A stretch of DNA of 19,283 nt from an uncultured Clostridia bacterium (GTDB lineage: Bacteria > Bacillota > Clostridia > Oscillospirales > CAG-272): positions 1 through 19,283 of the forward strand of contig CANBDB010000015.1 of NCBI GenBank assembly GCA_947367285.1, read 5' to 3'. Positions 1-7,031 of the stretch are shown piece after piece. Each line of letters opens with the position of its first letter. Positions within the stretch are counted from its first letter, which is position 1. A program made the translations under genes and the position numbers. The notes below the pieces were generated by a model. The model had not been told where the DNA came from and made no database searches. It saw only the letters and a list, made by a program, of their open reading frames with translations.

Positions 1-47
1 CTACACCTATTAAGTCGTCGGCAGCGTCAGATGTGTATAAGAGACAG
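1..47 (+). other. Illumina Nextera i5 adapter remnant (not biological)
   Basis: Bases 1-6 (CTACAC) match the end of the P5 flow-cell oligo, 7-14 (CTATTAAG) sit where an 8-base i5 index sits, and 15-47 match the Nextera Read 1 transposase sequence, ending in the 19-base mosaic end ...ATAAGAGACAG. CTATTAAG is, from memory, a Nextera XT v2 index (S518). The order P5 tail - index - Read 1 primer - mosaic end is exact library architecture, so genomic sequence begins at 48. Confidence 0.97.
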
Positions 48-65
48 GAAAATATAGAATAACAG

Positions 66-100
66 CAAAAAATCAGCTCCAACTGGAGCTGATTTTTATT
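66..100. terminator. Bidirectional Rho-independent terminator after clpC
   Basis: A perfect 10-bp stem (71-80 with 85-94, AATCAGCTCC/GGAGCTGATT) encloses loop AACT. Read on the minus strand it lies just after the clpC stop and ends in a T-run (complement of 67-72). On the plus strand it is also followed by a T-rich tract (93-103), so it could also end a plus-strand gene cut off at the contig edge. Confidence 0.88.
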
Positions 101-2519
101 TTATTACAACCATCTCGGCGTCATCAAAATCAAGTATTATTTTATCTCCTATTTGAATGTTATTGGAGAGTATTCTGTTTGAAATTGGATTTTCAATCCG
201 CTTTCGTATCTCGGAGCGAAGCTTGCGCGCGCCCGAGGATTCGTCAAAGGATTTTTCAACGATATATTCGTAGACGTCGGGAGAAAATTCAATATCTATT
301 CCAAGCGCTGTGAGGCGCTTTTGAAGGGCGGATAGCTCAATTTTGCATATTTGCGCAATGTTTTCCCGAGATAGAGAATTGAAAATTACTACCTCATCAA
401 TTCTTCCTAAAAATTCGGGGCGGAAAGTATCGCGAAGTGCCCTCTTTATCCTGCTTTCTCGCTCCTTGGACTTGTTATTTTCGTTGTCCGCGCTGAAAAA
501 TCCAAGACTTCCGCCCTGTTTTTCGGGCGAGCCGAGATTGGACGTCATTATTATTAAGGTGTTTTTGAAATTTACGCGCCGTCCCTCCGAATCGGTCAGT
601 GCTCCGTCCTCAAGAATTTGGAGCATAACGTTGAATATCTCGGGATGTGCCTTTTCTATTTCATCGAAAAGCACGATGGAATATGGGTTTCGCCTAACCT
701 TTTCGGTCAGTATTCCGCCCTCACCGTAGCCAACGTACCCAGGTGGCGAGCCGATGAGCTTTGAAACACTGTGTTTTTCCATATATTCGGACATATCGAG
801 GCGGATAAGTGCATTTTTTGAACCAAAAAGTATTTCCGCCAGAGCTGAGCAAAGGGCACTTTTACCAACACCCGTCGGGCCTACAAAAATAAATGACCCC
901 AAGGGTTGATTTGGTGAGGCGAGCCCAATTCGTCCTCGCCTTATAGCTTGTGAAACGATACTTATTGCCTCGTCCTGACCAACGATTTTCTTTTTGAGTG
1001 CGTTTTCCAGCGAAATAAGGCGCTCGCTCTCGTTCTCAAAGATCTTGCTGACGGGAACACCCGTCCATTCGGTTACTACGCTTGCCACGTCCTCGTAGGT
1101 CACTGATAGCATTTCTTCTTTTGGGGACTTTTGTGATGATTTTTGGGATTTTTCATATTCTCGCTCAAGTTTTTTTCGTTTAGCTCCAAGCTCCTTGGCA
1201 AGTGACGTGTTTTGACTCGTTAGCGCGGATTCAATTTCGAGCTCCAAATTTAATATATCGCGTTTTATCCTTTCCGTGTCATTTGGGCGCGAAAAAACTC
1301 GCATTTTCACCCTTGCCGACGCCTCATCAATGAGGTCTATAGCCTTGTCGGGCAAAAATCTATCGTTTATATATCTTTGGGAGAGCTCAACTGCGCCACG
1401 TATCGCCTCGTCGCTTATGTTCAGGCGATGGTGCTTTTCGTAGCGCTCACGAAGTCCGAGCAATATCTCCTCGGTTTGCTTTGGAGAGGGCTCGGATATG
1501 CTAACGGGTTGAAAACGGCGCTCGAGTGCCGAGTCCTTTTCAATATGCTTGCGATATTCCGAGATAGTTGTTGCTCCGATTACTTGAATCTCACCGCGAG
1601 CAAGTGCGGGCTTCAGTATATTTGCCGCATCTATAGCGCCCTCGGCACTGCCTGCGCCGATTATTGTGTGTATTTCGTCAATAAAGAGAATTATATCGGG
1701 ATTTTTGATGCACTCCTGCATCACCCCCTTGAGACGCTCCTCAAATTCTCCGCGATATTTAGCCCCCGCAATGAGGGAGGGAATATCAAGTGCATAAATT
1801 TGCTTTTTTAGCAAGGGGGGCGGTACCTTGCCGTCAGCAATTTTGCTTGCCAGGCCTTCGATTACGGCAGTTTTTCCAACTCCCGGCTCGCCTATGAGAC
1901 AGGGGTTGTTTTTTTGTCTACGCAAAAGTATTTGGATAACACGTTCCGTCTCCTTTTCACGACAAAGAGCAGGGTCGATTTTACCATTTCTTGCGAGTCC
2001 GATCAGATCTCGCGCAAAGCTATCAAGTCCCGATTTCTTTTCGTCTTTATTGCGACTCGAATTCGTGCTTTTTTGAGGGCCTTGCGACGTGCGGATAAAC
2101 GTCATAACGTCGTTTTGCATCTCGTTAATATAGAGCCCGTTTTCTTCGAGAATCCTCACGGCAAGACAATCTTCCTCTTCAAGCAGGCTATATAGAAGAT
2201 GTTCGCTTCCAATCAGTATTTGGTGGTATTTTTCGCTCAGCTTTTGAGATTTTTCAATAATTCTTTTAACTCTCGGTGTAATATTACTTGCGCCGAGAGT
2301 AGTCTTGCTCCCGCGCGTTGTTTTAGCAATAATATCATTTTTTATTTTGGTATAGATTATCCCTCTTTTTTGTAGCATTCTTGAGGCAACGCTTTCTTTT
2401 TCCTCGATCAGACCGAGCAAGAGGTGCTCGCTTCCGATATAGGTATGACCAAAATCCTGCGCTTGATTGACAGCCAATACTAAGGCATTTTTAGCTTTTT
2501 GAGTGAATTTGTTTTCCAT
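96..2519 (-). CDS. clpC: ATP-dependent Clp protease ATP-binding subunit ClpC
   Basis: Hsp100 AAA+ unfoldase that threads substrates into ClpP in the cytoplasm. The 807 residues match the usual ClpC length (about 810). Two Clp-N repeats (about 1-65 and 80-145); D1 with Walker A GEPGVGKT (210-217), Walker B ILFIDE (277-282) and pore loop KYRG (254-257); a UVR-like coiled linker (about 414-460); D2 with Walker A GPTGVGKS (547-554) and pore loop GYVG (594-597). An LGF tripeptide (672-674) sits where the ClpP-docking loop occurs, so it should pair with ClpP. The start is the ATG at 2519, with AAAGGAG seven bases upstream; a GTG ten codons earlier lacks a site. No ctsR, mcsA or mcsB lies beside it. 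Instead it follows the cortex-lysis-like genes by 57 bases with no hairpin between, suggesting co-transcription. The UVR region argues for ClpC over ClpB. Confidence 0.96.
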   Translation of the reverse strand: MENKFTQKAKNALVLAVNQAQDFGHTYIGSEHLLLGLIEEKESVASRMLQKRGIIYTKIKNDIIAKTTRGSKTTLGASNITPRVKRIIEKSQKLSEKYHQILIGSEHLLYSLLEEEDCLAVRILEENGLYINEMQNDVMTFIRTSQGPQKSTNSSRNKDEKKSGLDSFARDLIGLARNGKIDPALCREKETERVIQILLRRQKNNPCLIGEPGVGKTAVIEGLASKIADGKVPPPLLKKQIYALDIPSLIAGAKYRGEFEERLKGVMQECIKNPDIILFIDEIHTIIGAGSAEGAIDAANILKPALARGEIQVIGATTISEYRKHIEKDSALERRFQPVSISEPSPKQTEEILLGLRERYEKHHRLNISDEAIRGAVELSQRYINDRFLPDKAIDLIDEASARVKMRVFSRPNDTERIKRDILNLELEIESALTSQNTSLAKELGAKRKKLEREYEKSQKSSQKSPKEEMLSVTYEDVASVVTEWTGVPVSKIFENESERLISLENALKKKIVGQDEAISIVSQAIRRGRIGLASPNQPLGSFIFVGPTGVGKSALCSALAEILFGSKNALIRLDMSEYMEKHSVSKLIGSPPGYVGYGEGGILTEKVRRNPYSIVLFDEIEKAHPEIFNVMLQILEDGALTDSEGRRVNFKNTLIIMTSNLGSPEKQGGSLGFFSADNENNKSKERESRIKRALRDTFRPEFLGRIDEVVIFNSLSRENIAQICKIELSALQKRLTALGIDIEFSPDVYEYIVEKSFDESSGARKLRSEIRKRIENPISNRILSNNIQIGDKIILDFDDAEMVVIK

Positions 2520-2576
2520 CGAAGCACTCCTTTGTATCCTTATAGCCACATTCTTGACTGATTTTGCGCCCTTTAG

Positions 2577-3107
2577 TTAGTATTGCTCTATATAATGCAT
2601 TGAAATATTGTATATCCGCGCGAGAATTGCCCATGTTCTCCTATCGACCTCACCCGTTGCGGGTAAGCCGCCTCGCTCTTGAAAATTTCTAATAATTTCT
2701 GCCGTTTTCTCACCATACACACCGTCAATTTCCAAAGTGTCAATTACGTTGTATATTACGCCTATCTCATTGAGCATAAACTGTACGGTGGCAACGAGAA
2801 AGTTTTTATCCCCCAAGCGTATTTTGTAATCGCTTGGATATGAAGGAAAGGGAATTACAGGCGCGGGTAGGGAGGTCTCGTCTAAAATATCGAGGTATTG
2901 GGCGTACAAAAGCTCCCAGGTGGTGCGGTCGGCAACACCCGTGGGCGCAAGACCGTTTTTGCGCTGAAATTCAGTTAATGCATATCTCGTTTGGAAGTCA
3001 AAAATTCCGTCAATCGGTACGCTCGGTGCATTTTCGTCCACGAGGGATTGCGCACGGAGATACGTTTGTAAATTTAATATAGCATCCTTTTGGGTTAGCT
3101 CTCTCAT
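2577..3107 (-). CDS. Protein with two peptidoglycan-binding domains
   Basis: A 176-residue protein made almost wholly of two PG_binding_1-type repeats (about 10-70 and 98-167). Each carries the hallmark DG-(I/V)-(F/Y) followed by an FQ motif and a final TG...D-R-TTW/RTW helix start. A proline-rich joint (81-91) separates them. There is no catalytic domain and no signal peptide. Its start lies one base after the stop of the SleC-like gene, with AGGAGG at 3113-3118, so the two are surely co-translated. By family knowledge these repeats bind peptidoglycan. By context I infer a non-catalytic partner of the SleC-like enzyme in the spore cortex or coat. It could also be a detached C-terminal part of a larger ancestral enzyme. 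The domain call is firm; the role is inferred. Confidence 0.85.
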   Translation of the reverse strand: MRELTQKDAILNLQTYLRAQSLVDENAPSVPIDGIFDFQTRYALTEFQRKNGLAPTGVADRTTWELLYAQYLDILDETSLPAPVIPFPSYPSDYKIRLGDKNFLVATVQFMLNEIGVIYNVIDTLEIDGVYGEKTAEIIRNFQERGGLPATGEVDRRTWAILARIYNISMHYIEQY

Positions 3108-3108
3108 A

Positions 3109-4506
3109 TCATCCTCCTATCTCAAATCCGGGGTATTGACCACTATTTAAGCGCGAGCCATTAATAATATCGCTGTAGAGTGACGTTATCGCATCCCAAG
3201 TAGCGGATGCCACAATGCCGTTTTGATCAAGTCCGTAAAGTCCCTGAATCGCCCTTACAGCACTATCCGTTTGCGGCCCAAAATAGCTTGTGAGCTCAAC
3301 GGAATTAACCTCGGGATAAAAATCGGCAATAACGTTGAGGTACTGTTGCAATAGTAATACCGATTCACCCGTTGAGCCCGTGCGGAGAGGTATACCGGGA
3401 TAGGGGAGTACGTTGCCCTCGATATATTTTAGTGGAATGGTATCTACAATTCCGCGGTATGCCTCGTAGATAGCGTTCCATGTTCTTTCTCCAACAACAC
3501 CGTCCTCGATAAGACCAAAGGTTTTTTGTGCGGAAATTACTGATTCACGCGTTTCGTTGCCGAAAATGCCGTCAATAGTGAGGGGTGCTATTGTTGAATA
3601 GAAATCGGAGAGATAACTCAAAAAATATTGCAAATTGCTAACACCGAGCCCTCGCGAGCCGAGGGATAGTGCGCCGGGGTATTGCTTTGTAACCTCATCG
3701 AGCTTTATTCCCTCGCTGTCTAGCTCGTTAAGTCGCTTAACGGCGCTGTAAATGCGCCCCACCGCGTACCAGGTCGCGTTTCCCACAATGCCGTCGGGTG
3801 TGAGGTCAAATATTTCTTGAAAGCGAATAACCGCTGCTTCCGTATCGTTTGTAAATATGCCGTCCACGGATGAAACTTTAGGGATTGATGGGTAATTATC
3901 CGAAATTCTATTGAGTCGCAGCTGAAGGATACGAACCGCATCACCCGTTGAGCCGACGGAGAGGGGGTAGGTGGGGGCTGAAGCACTTGCTCCGTCCACA
4001 TCCACTCCTGATATGATGTCAATATCGTCACCATAATAATAAGTAAGTATTCCGTAGGGAGTATAACCCTCTTCGGCAAGAGTGACGGAGCCCCATTGGG
4101 ACAGTCCGTTGCACCGGACTTCGACACCGTCGCAATATGCGGCAAATAGAGGCTCTATATTTCCCCTGCGGCGAATATAGGAATTGAATATTTCCGAAAC
4201 TATTTCCTCAATATTGGAAAATACGTTCCTGCCGTTGACGAAACTTTGATCGTATGCCGTGGAGCTTGTGATATCAAAATCATAACCTCGTGAGCGATAA
4301 AATTCCGTATAAACACGATTGAGCGCAAAGGATAATTGCGCATAGATATTAGCGCGTACGGCACTTTCCGGCCAAGTTGGATACACCTCGCTCGACGCAA
4401 CGTTAGCTATGTACTCCGCAAAGGGTAGAGTTACATTTTGAGCATTTTCGTCGGGCGCACCGAGGTGAACAGTAATAAATTCGGGAATGGTTGGTAGCGT
4501 TGGCAT
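3109..4506 (-). CDS. sleC: SleC-like SpoIID-family spore cortex-lytic enzyme with three peptidoglycan-binding repeats
   Basis: A 465-residue protein. Residues 28-165 form a SpoIID/LytB-type lytic transglycosylase domain: the VASSE-VYPTWPE motif places the likely catalytic Glu at 40 (SpoIID has VASEMP), followed by the RANIYAQLSFALNRVYTEFYR helix region (51-71) and a C-terminal block with Cys125, Cys132, SQWGS (136-140) and a TYYYGDD end (155-161), matching SpoIID SQYG...YYYP. Three PG_binding_1 repeats follow (about 183-253, 281-350, 376-446). The pattern strongly resembles, from memory, clostridial SleC, which cleaves cortex peptidoglycan at germination. It has no signal peptide, as is usual for SleC. 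It differs in lacking an N-terminal propeptide, which here is a separate upstream gene, and in having extra binding repeats. ATG with AAGGAG seven bases upstream. The alternative is a generic SpoIID-domain coat protein. Confidence 0.82.
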   Translation of the reverse strand: MPTLPTIPEFITVHLGAPDENAQNVTLPFAEYIANVASSEVYPTWPESAVRANIYAQLSFALNRVYTEFYRSRGYDFDITSSTAYDQSFVNGRNVFSNIEEIVSEIFNSYIRRRGNIEPLFAAYCDGVEVRCNGLSQWGSVTLAEEGYTPYGILTYYYGDDIDIISGVDVDGASASAPTYPLSVGSTGDAVRILQLRLNRISDNYPSIPKVSSVDGIFTNDTEAAVIRFQEIFDLTPDGIVGNATWYAVGRIYSAVKRLNELDSEGIKLDEVTKQYPGALSLGSRGLGVSNLQYFLSYLSDFYSTIAPLTIDGIFGNETRESVISAQKTFGLIEDGVVGERTWNAIYEAYRGIVDTIPLKYIEGNVLPYPGIPLRTGSTGESVLLLQQYLNVIADFYPEVNSVELTSYFGPQTDSAVRAIQGLYGLDQNGIVASATWDAITSLYSDIINGSRLNSGQYPGFEIGG

Positions 4507-4517
4507 AACGTAGCTCC

Positions 4518-4928
4518 TTATAAATTTGGATTTTCGTACGAATCAAACACTTGCTCTCCGCGTCCGTGAGGATAGCTTGGCTCGAATTCGGAGAGGGGAA
4601 TTATACGCGCATTTTGCACTGCGGTGATGCCTTCAAAAATCGCAACGCCCGAGTAGTGCTGGGGATAGTAGCCATCTTTGTAAACCTCGATATTGTATAG
4701 GGAGTAGGGTTTTATGTTTGCACTCGGGGTTAGGGACTCATCCCTTGAAACTGTGGGGAGCGTAATCTTTTGCGTAAGACCGTCCCTGTCGGTAATAAGG
4801 GAAAGGAAAACGTTTGAGTTTTCCTCATCCCGTCCTTGAACTATGACTGTTACTCCCTCTACGGGAATTGCGCCGCTTGCAGTGGAAGCTCTAACTATTA
4901 AATAACCGCTTTTAGTTTGTGGACTCAT
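4518..4928 (-). CDS. Carboxypeptidase-regulatory-like (beta-sandwich) domain protein, SleC propeptide-like
   Basis: A 136-residue protein without a signal peptide or catalytic motif. Residues 7-115 look like a carboxypeptidase-regulatory/transthyretin-like beta-sandwich: GYLIVRA start, PVEGVTVIV strand, a TDRDGLT turn, YSLYNIEVYKDGYYP (the typical Y-x-V-x-V-x-x-x-G-Y element) and an AVQNARIIPL edge strand. Such a domain, in my recollection, forms the N-terminal propeptide of clostridial SleC, so this gene appears to encode that module alone. The tail (116-136) is polar and proline-rich. It is the first gene of the cluster: AAGGAG lies six to seven bases before the ATG, and the SleC-like gene starts 11 bases after its stop. 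I infer a chaperone or inhibitory partner of that enzyme. The fold is likely, the role uncertain. Confidence 0.7.
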   Translation of the reverse strand: MSPQTKSGYLIVRASTASGAIPVEGVTVIVQGRDEENSNVFLSLITDRDGLTQKITLPTVSRDESLTPSANIKPYSLYNIEVYKDGYYPQHYSGVAIFEGITAVQNARIIPLSEFEPSYPHGRGEQVFDSYENPNL

Positions 4929-4959
4929 AAATTTCTCCTTTTATGCGATATTCTTTTTC

Positions 4960-4967
4960 AGTATATG
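4960..4967 (-). promoter_or_regulatory. Possible sporulation sigma (sigma-E/K type) -10 element
   Basis: Read on the minus strand these bases give CATATACT, which fits the CATANNNT -10 core of mother-cell sigma factors and lies about 30 bases before the first gene of the cortex-lysis-like cluster. The -35 region is AT-rich and gives no convincing match. No sigma-A pair was seen for this gene. Confidence 0.25.
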
Positions 4968-5007
4968 AAAATATTTTAGAATAGTTAAAATAAAATATAA
5001 AAAACAC

Positions 5008-5036
5008 TTGCAAAATGAGAACATATTTGTTATAAT
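5008..5036 (+). promoter_or_regulatory. Sigma-A promoter for the SRP RNA (and probably dnaX-ybaB-recR)
   Basis: TTGCAA at 5008-5013 and a perfect TATAAT at 5031-5036 are separated by exactly 17 bases. Transcription should start near 5043, some 15 bases before the paired 5' end of the SRP RNA. The surrounding sequence is very AT-rich. Confidence 0.85.
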
Positions 5037-5056
5037 ATATTAGTATTATTAAGAAT

Positions 5057-5361
5057 AAAGGCCACGAAATAAGGCCATACCAGCCGGGGAATTAGCGGAG
5101 CCCTGTACCTGAAATCCGCTACAGCAGGGGTTCATTCCTTTTTTGAGGGCTGAGCTTTTATGGTCTGTGTCGTATTCTGCTGTGATGACGAGTGGGTCTT
5201 GCGCAATTGGAAATTGTGAAGCGTGTCAGGTGGGGAACCAAGCAGCACTAAGCAATCGCTCTGATGTGCCGCGAGGGTGCCTGCTCTGAGCAATAGATGC
5301 GTACGTCGCATAGGGGTGATGTTCGATCTTAAGGTGTATGGTCTTATTTTGTGGCTTTTTT
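5057..5361 (+). ncRNA. ffs: Signal recognition particle RNA, large bacterial type
   Basis: This is the RNA core of the signal recognition particle, which binds Ffh and targets membrane proteins. The SRP hallmark is at 5225-5247: GTGTCAGGT, stem GG, GGAA tetraloop (5234-5237), stem CC, AAGCAGC. The 5' part forms an Alu-type domain: the hairpin CTGTA/TACAG (5103-5107 with 5120-5124) holds a loop whose TCCGCT (5115-5120) can pair with AGCGGA (5094-5099), the expected loop-loop contact. 5' and 3' ends form an unbroken 20-bp helix (5061-5080 with 5336-5355, two G-U pairs), followed by TTTTTT (5356-5361). The location just upstream of dnaX matches Bacillus subtilis. The exact 5' end is uncertain because the promoter predicts a start near 5043. 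Confidence 0.95.
5351..5361 (+). terminator. 3' terminal helix arm plus T-run of the SRP RNA
   Basis: GTGGC pairs with the RNA's own 5' end (5061-5065) and is followed by six T residues. This is the only terminator-like element before dnaX, whose ribosome binding site starts 10 bases later. Partial readthrough would supply dnaX mRNA. Confidence 0.5.
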
Positions 5362-5370
5362 CTATTATTT

Positions 5371-5376
5371 AGGAGG
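5371..5376 (+). promoter_or_regulatory. Ribosome binding site that fixes the dnaX start
   Basis: A perfect AGGAGG lies seven bases before the ATG at 5384. It excludes the upstream in-frame GTG at 5351, which lies inside the SRP RNA terminal helix. Confidence 0.9.
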
Positions 5377-5383
5377 TAAAAAT

Positions 5384-7012
5384 ATGCATCAGGCATTATA
5401 CAGAAAATGGCGTCCGAAGACATTTTCGGAGGTGTGCGGTCAGGAGCATATAACCTCCATTTTAAAGCAGGAGGCGACTGAGGGCAAGTTCAATCACGCA
5501 TACCTTTTTTGCGGTTCGCGCGGAACGGGTAAAACAACGTGCGCGAAGATTCTTTCCAAGGTAGTTAACTGTGAAAACGTTATCGACGGTAACCCCTGTG
5601 GAGTATGTCCGTCCTGCCTTGCGGTAGAAAACGGCTCAACCACTGACGTGCTTGAAATGGACGCTGCATCCAACAACGGTGTTGATAATATTCGTGACAT
5701 TCGTGACGAGGTGGTTTACTCACCTTCGTTCCTCAAATACAGAGTTTATATCGTAGACGAGGTTCACATGCTCTCCAACAGCGCGTTCAACGCGTTGCTC
5801 AAAACACTTGAAGAGCCGCCATCCCACGCGATATTCATTCTCGCAACAACCGAGCTTCACAAGCTCCCCGCGACCATTGTGTCAAGATGCCAGCGCTTCG
5901 AGTTCCGCAGAATTGCAACCGACGTCCTCACGTCCCGCATTAAATTTATTGCCGAACAAGAGGGAATTGAGATTGATGATGACGCGGCGCGCCTTATAGC
6001 GAGATATTCGCAGGGCGGTATGCGTGACAGTATCAGCTTGCTTGAGCTTTGTGCGTCGGGCGGCGCGAAAATTGACGTTTCTACTGTAAACGAGACCATA
6101 GGCAGTGCCGGAAGAGAGCGCATGATGGACGTTGCGCGCGCTATTGCCGAGAAAAATTTTGAATTTTTGTTTAGTGAGATAGATGCAGTAGTAACCTCAT
6201 CAAAGGATATTACGGTATTCTGGCAGGATCTTATTTCGCTCTATCGCGACCTTATGGTTGTAAAAACCGTGCGAGAGAGTGCAAAATATCTTGATCTTAC
6301 CGATTTTGAGGCAAAAAATCTCGCGTCTCTTGCAGAAAAATTCTCAAGAGAAACACTTATATATCACTGCAAAATGCTTGAGGAGGCACTTTCCTCAATG
6401 CAGGTAGGCGGCGCGGTGAAGAGAATAATTGCGGAGCTTTGCTTCGTAAAAATGTGCGACGATACTCTTAGCACCTCAACCGACGCGCTTCTCAATAGAA
6501 TTGCCAAGCTTGAGGCAATGATTGCATCGGGAAATTTTACAAATAATAGTACCAAAGCAGAAGAAACTGAACCCAAGGTAAAAAAAGCTCCCGCTAAAGT
6601 TGAGCAGGAGATTAAAATAGAAGAGAAAAAAGTAACCCCCGTATTTGCTCCCGAGCCTGTTCGTGAGGTCAAGAGAGCACCTGTCCAAGCTGACGCGAGG
6701 GCGGTAAAGCCCCTTAAAGTATGGGCGGAAGCGGTTCAAGCAACGCAGGGTCTTGGCGGTGGCGCATATGCGTTCCTGAAAAAGACGAGAGCATATCTCG
6801 CTGATGATAAAAAGATTCACGTGCTTACGGACTCTGTTTCACTCTTTGCTATTGACAACCATAATATTAAGAGCGCTCTTGCGGCGGCACTTAGCAAGTA
6901 TCTCGGTACAAGCTATGGTGAAAACGATATAGTTTATGAGATTGATAGCGGCAAGGTAAGACTTGAGGAGGATTTCTCTGAGTACGACGATATATTTAGT
7001 TTTAGTGAATAA
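5384..7012 (+). CDS. dnaX: DNA polymerase III subunit tau (gamma/tau clamp-loader ATPase)
   Basis: A clamp-loader AAA+ subunit that loads the sliding clamp and organises the replisome. 542 residues from the ATG at 5384. It begins with the family signature YRKWRPKTFSEVCGQEHI (6-23), then Walker A GSRGTGKT (44-51), a zinc module with Cys63, Cys72, Cys75, Cys78, Walker B/DEVH motif, and the SRC sensor/arginine region. Domain III is followed by a charged Lys/Glu/Pro linker (about 390-450) and a small C-terminal tau domain ending in an acidic tail. It is first in dnaX-ybaB-recR, 23 bases after the SRP RNA. An A7 run in the linker (6580-6586) could allow frameshifting to a gamma-like 404-residue product; see the separate entry. 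Upstream readthrough from the SRP promoter is the likeliest source of transcription. Confidence 0.97.
   Translation: MHQALYRKWRPKTFSEVCGQEHITSILKQEATEGKFNHAYLFCGSRGTGKTTCAKILSKVVNCENVIDGNPCGVCPSCLAVENGSTTDVLEMDAASNNGVDNIRDIRDEVVYSPSFLKYRVYIVDEVHMLSNSAFNALLKTLEEPPSHAIFILATTELHKLPATIVSRCQRFEFRRIATDVLTSRIKFIAEQEGIEIDDDAARLIARYSQGGMRDSISLLELCASGGAKIDVSTVNETIGSAGRERMMDVARAIAEKNFEFLFSEIDAVVTSSKDITVFWQDLISLYRDLMVVKTVRESAKYLDLTDFEAKNLASLAEKFSRETLIYHCKMLEEALSSMQVGGAVKRIIAELCFVKMCDDTLSTSTDALLNRIAKLEAMIASGNFTNNSTKAEETEPKVKKAPAKVEQEIKIEEKKVTPVFAPEPVREVKRAPVQADARAVKPLKVWAEAVQATQGLGGGAYAFLKKTRAYLADDKKIHVLTDSVSLFAIDNHNIKSALAAALSKYLGTSYGENDIVYEIDSGKVRLEEDFSEYDDIFSFSE
6580..6597 (+). promoter_or_regulatory. 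Candidate dnaX frameshift site (A AAA AAA G)
   Basis: Codons read GTA AAA AAA GCT, so seven A residues give an X XXY YYZ heptamer in the correct frame. After a -1 slip the next codons are AGC, TCC, CGC, then TAA at 6595-6597. One A lost in transcription would instead reach TAG at 6618. Downstream only a weak GCTC/GAGC stem (6587-6590 with 6602-6605) is visible. The placement matches the gamma/tau boundary of Escherichia coli dnaX. Confidence 0.35.
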
Positions 7013-7031
7013 TTGAAAGGAAATAAATAAA

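Noticed and set aside
1377..1811. 144-residue plus-strand open frame inside clpC
   Set aside because: It overlaps the ClpC D1 ATPase region on the other strand and shows no domain.
2520..2549. GTG start of clpC at 2549
   Set aside because: It would place AAAGGAG inside the coding region; that site correctly precedes the ATG at 2519, where the conserved Clp N terminus begins.
2520..2576. CtsR operator before clpC
   Set aside because: Only a partial GTCAAGAAT-like match is present, with no tandem GGTCAAA heptad.
5057..5361. Riboswitch or T-box leader of dnaX
   Set aside because: The GTCAGGT...GGAA...AAGCAGC core and Alu-type loop contact identify it as SRP RNA.
5351..5383. GTG start of dnaX at 5351, adding 11 residues
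   Set aside because: It lies in the SRP RNA terminal helix and T-run, has no ribosome binding site, and the ATG at 5384 has a perfect AGGAGG and begins the conserved DnaX N terminus.
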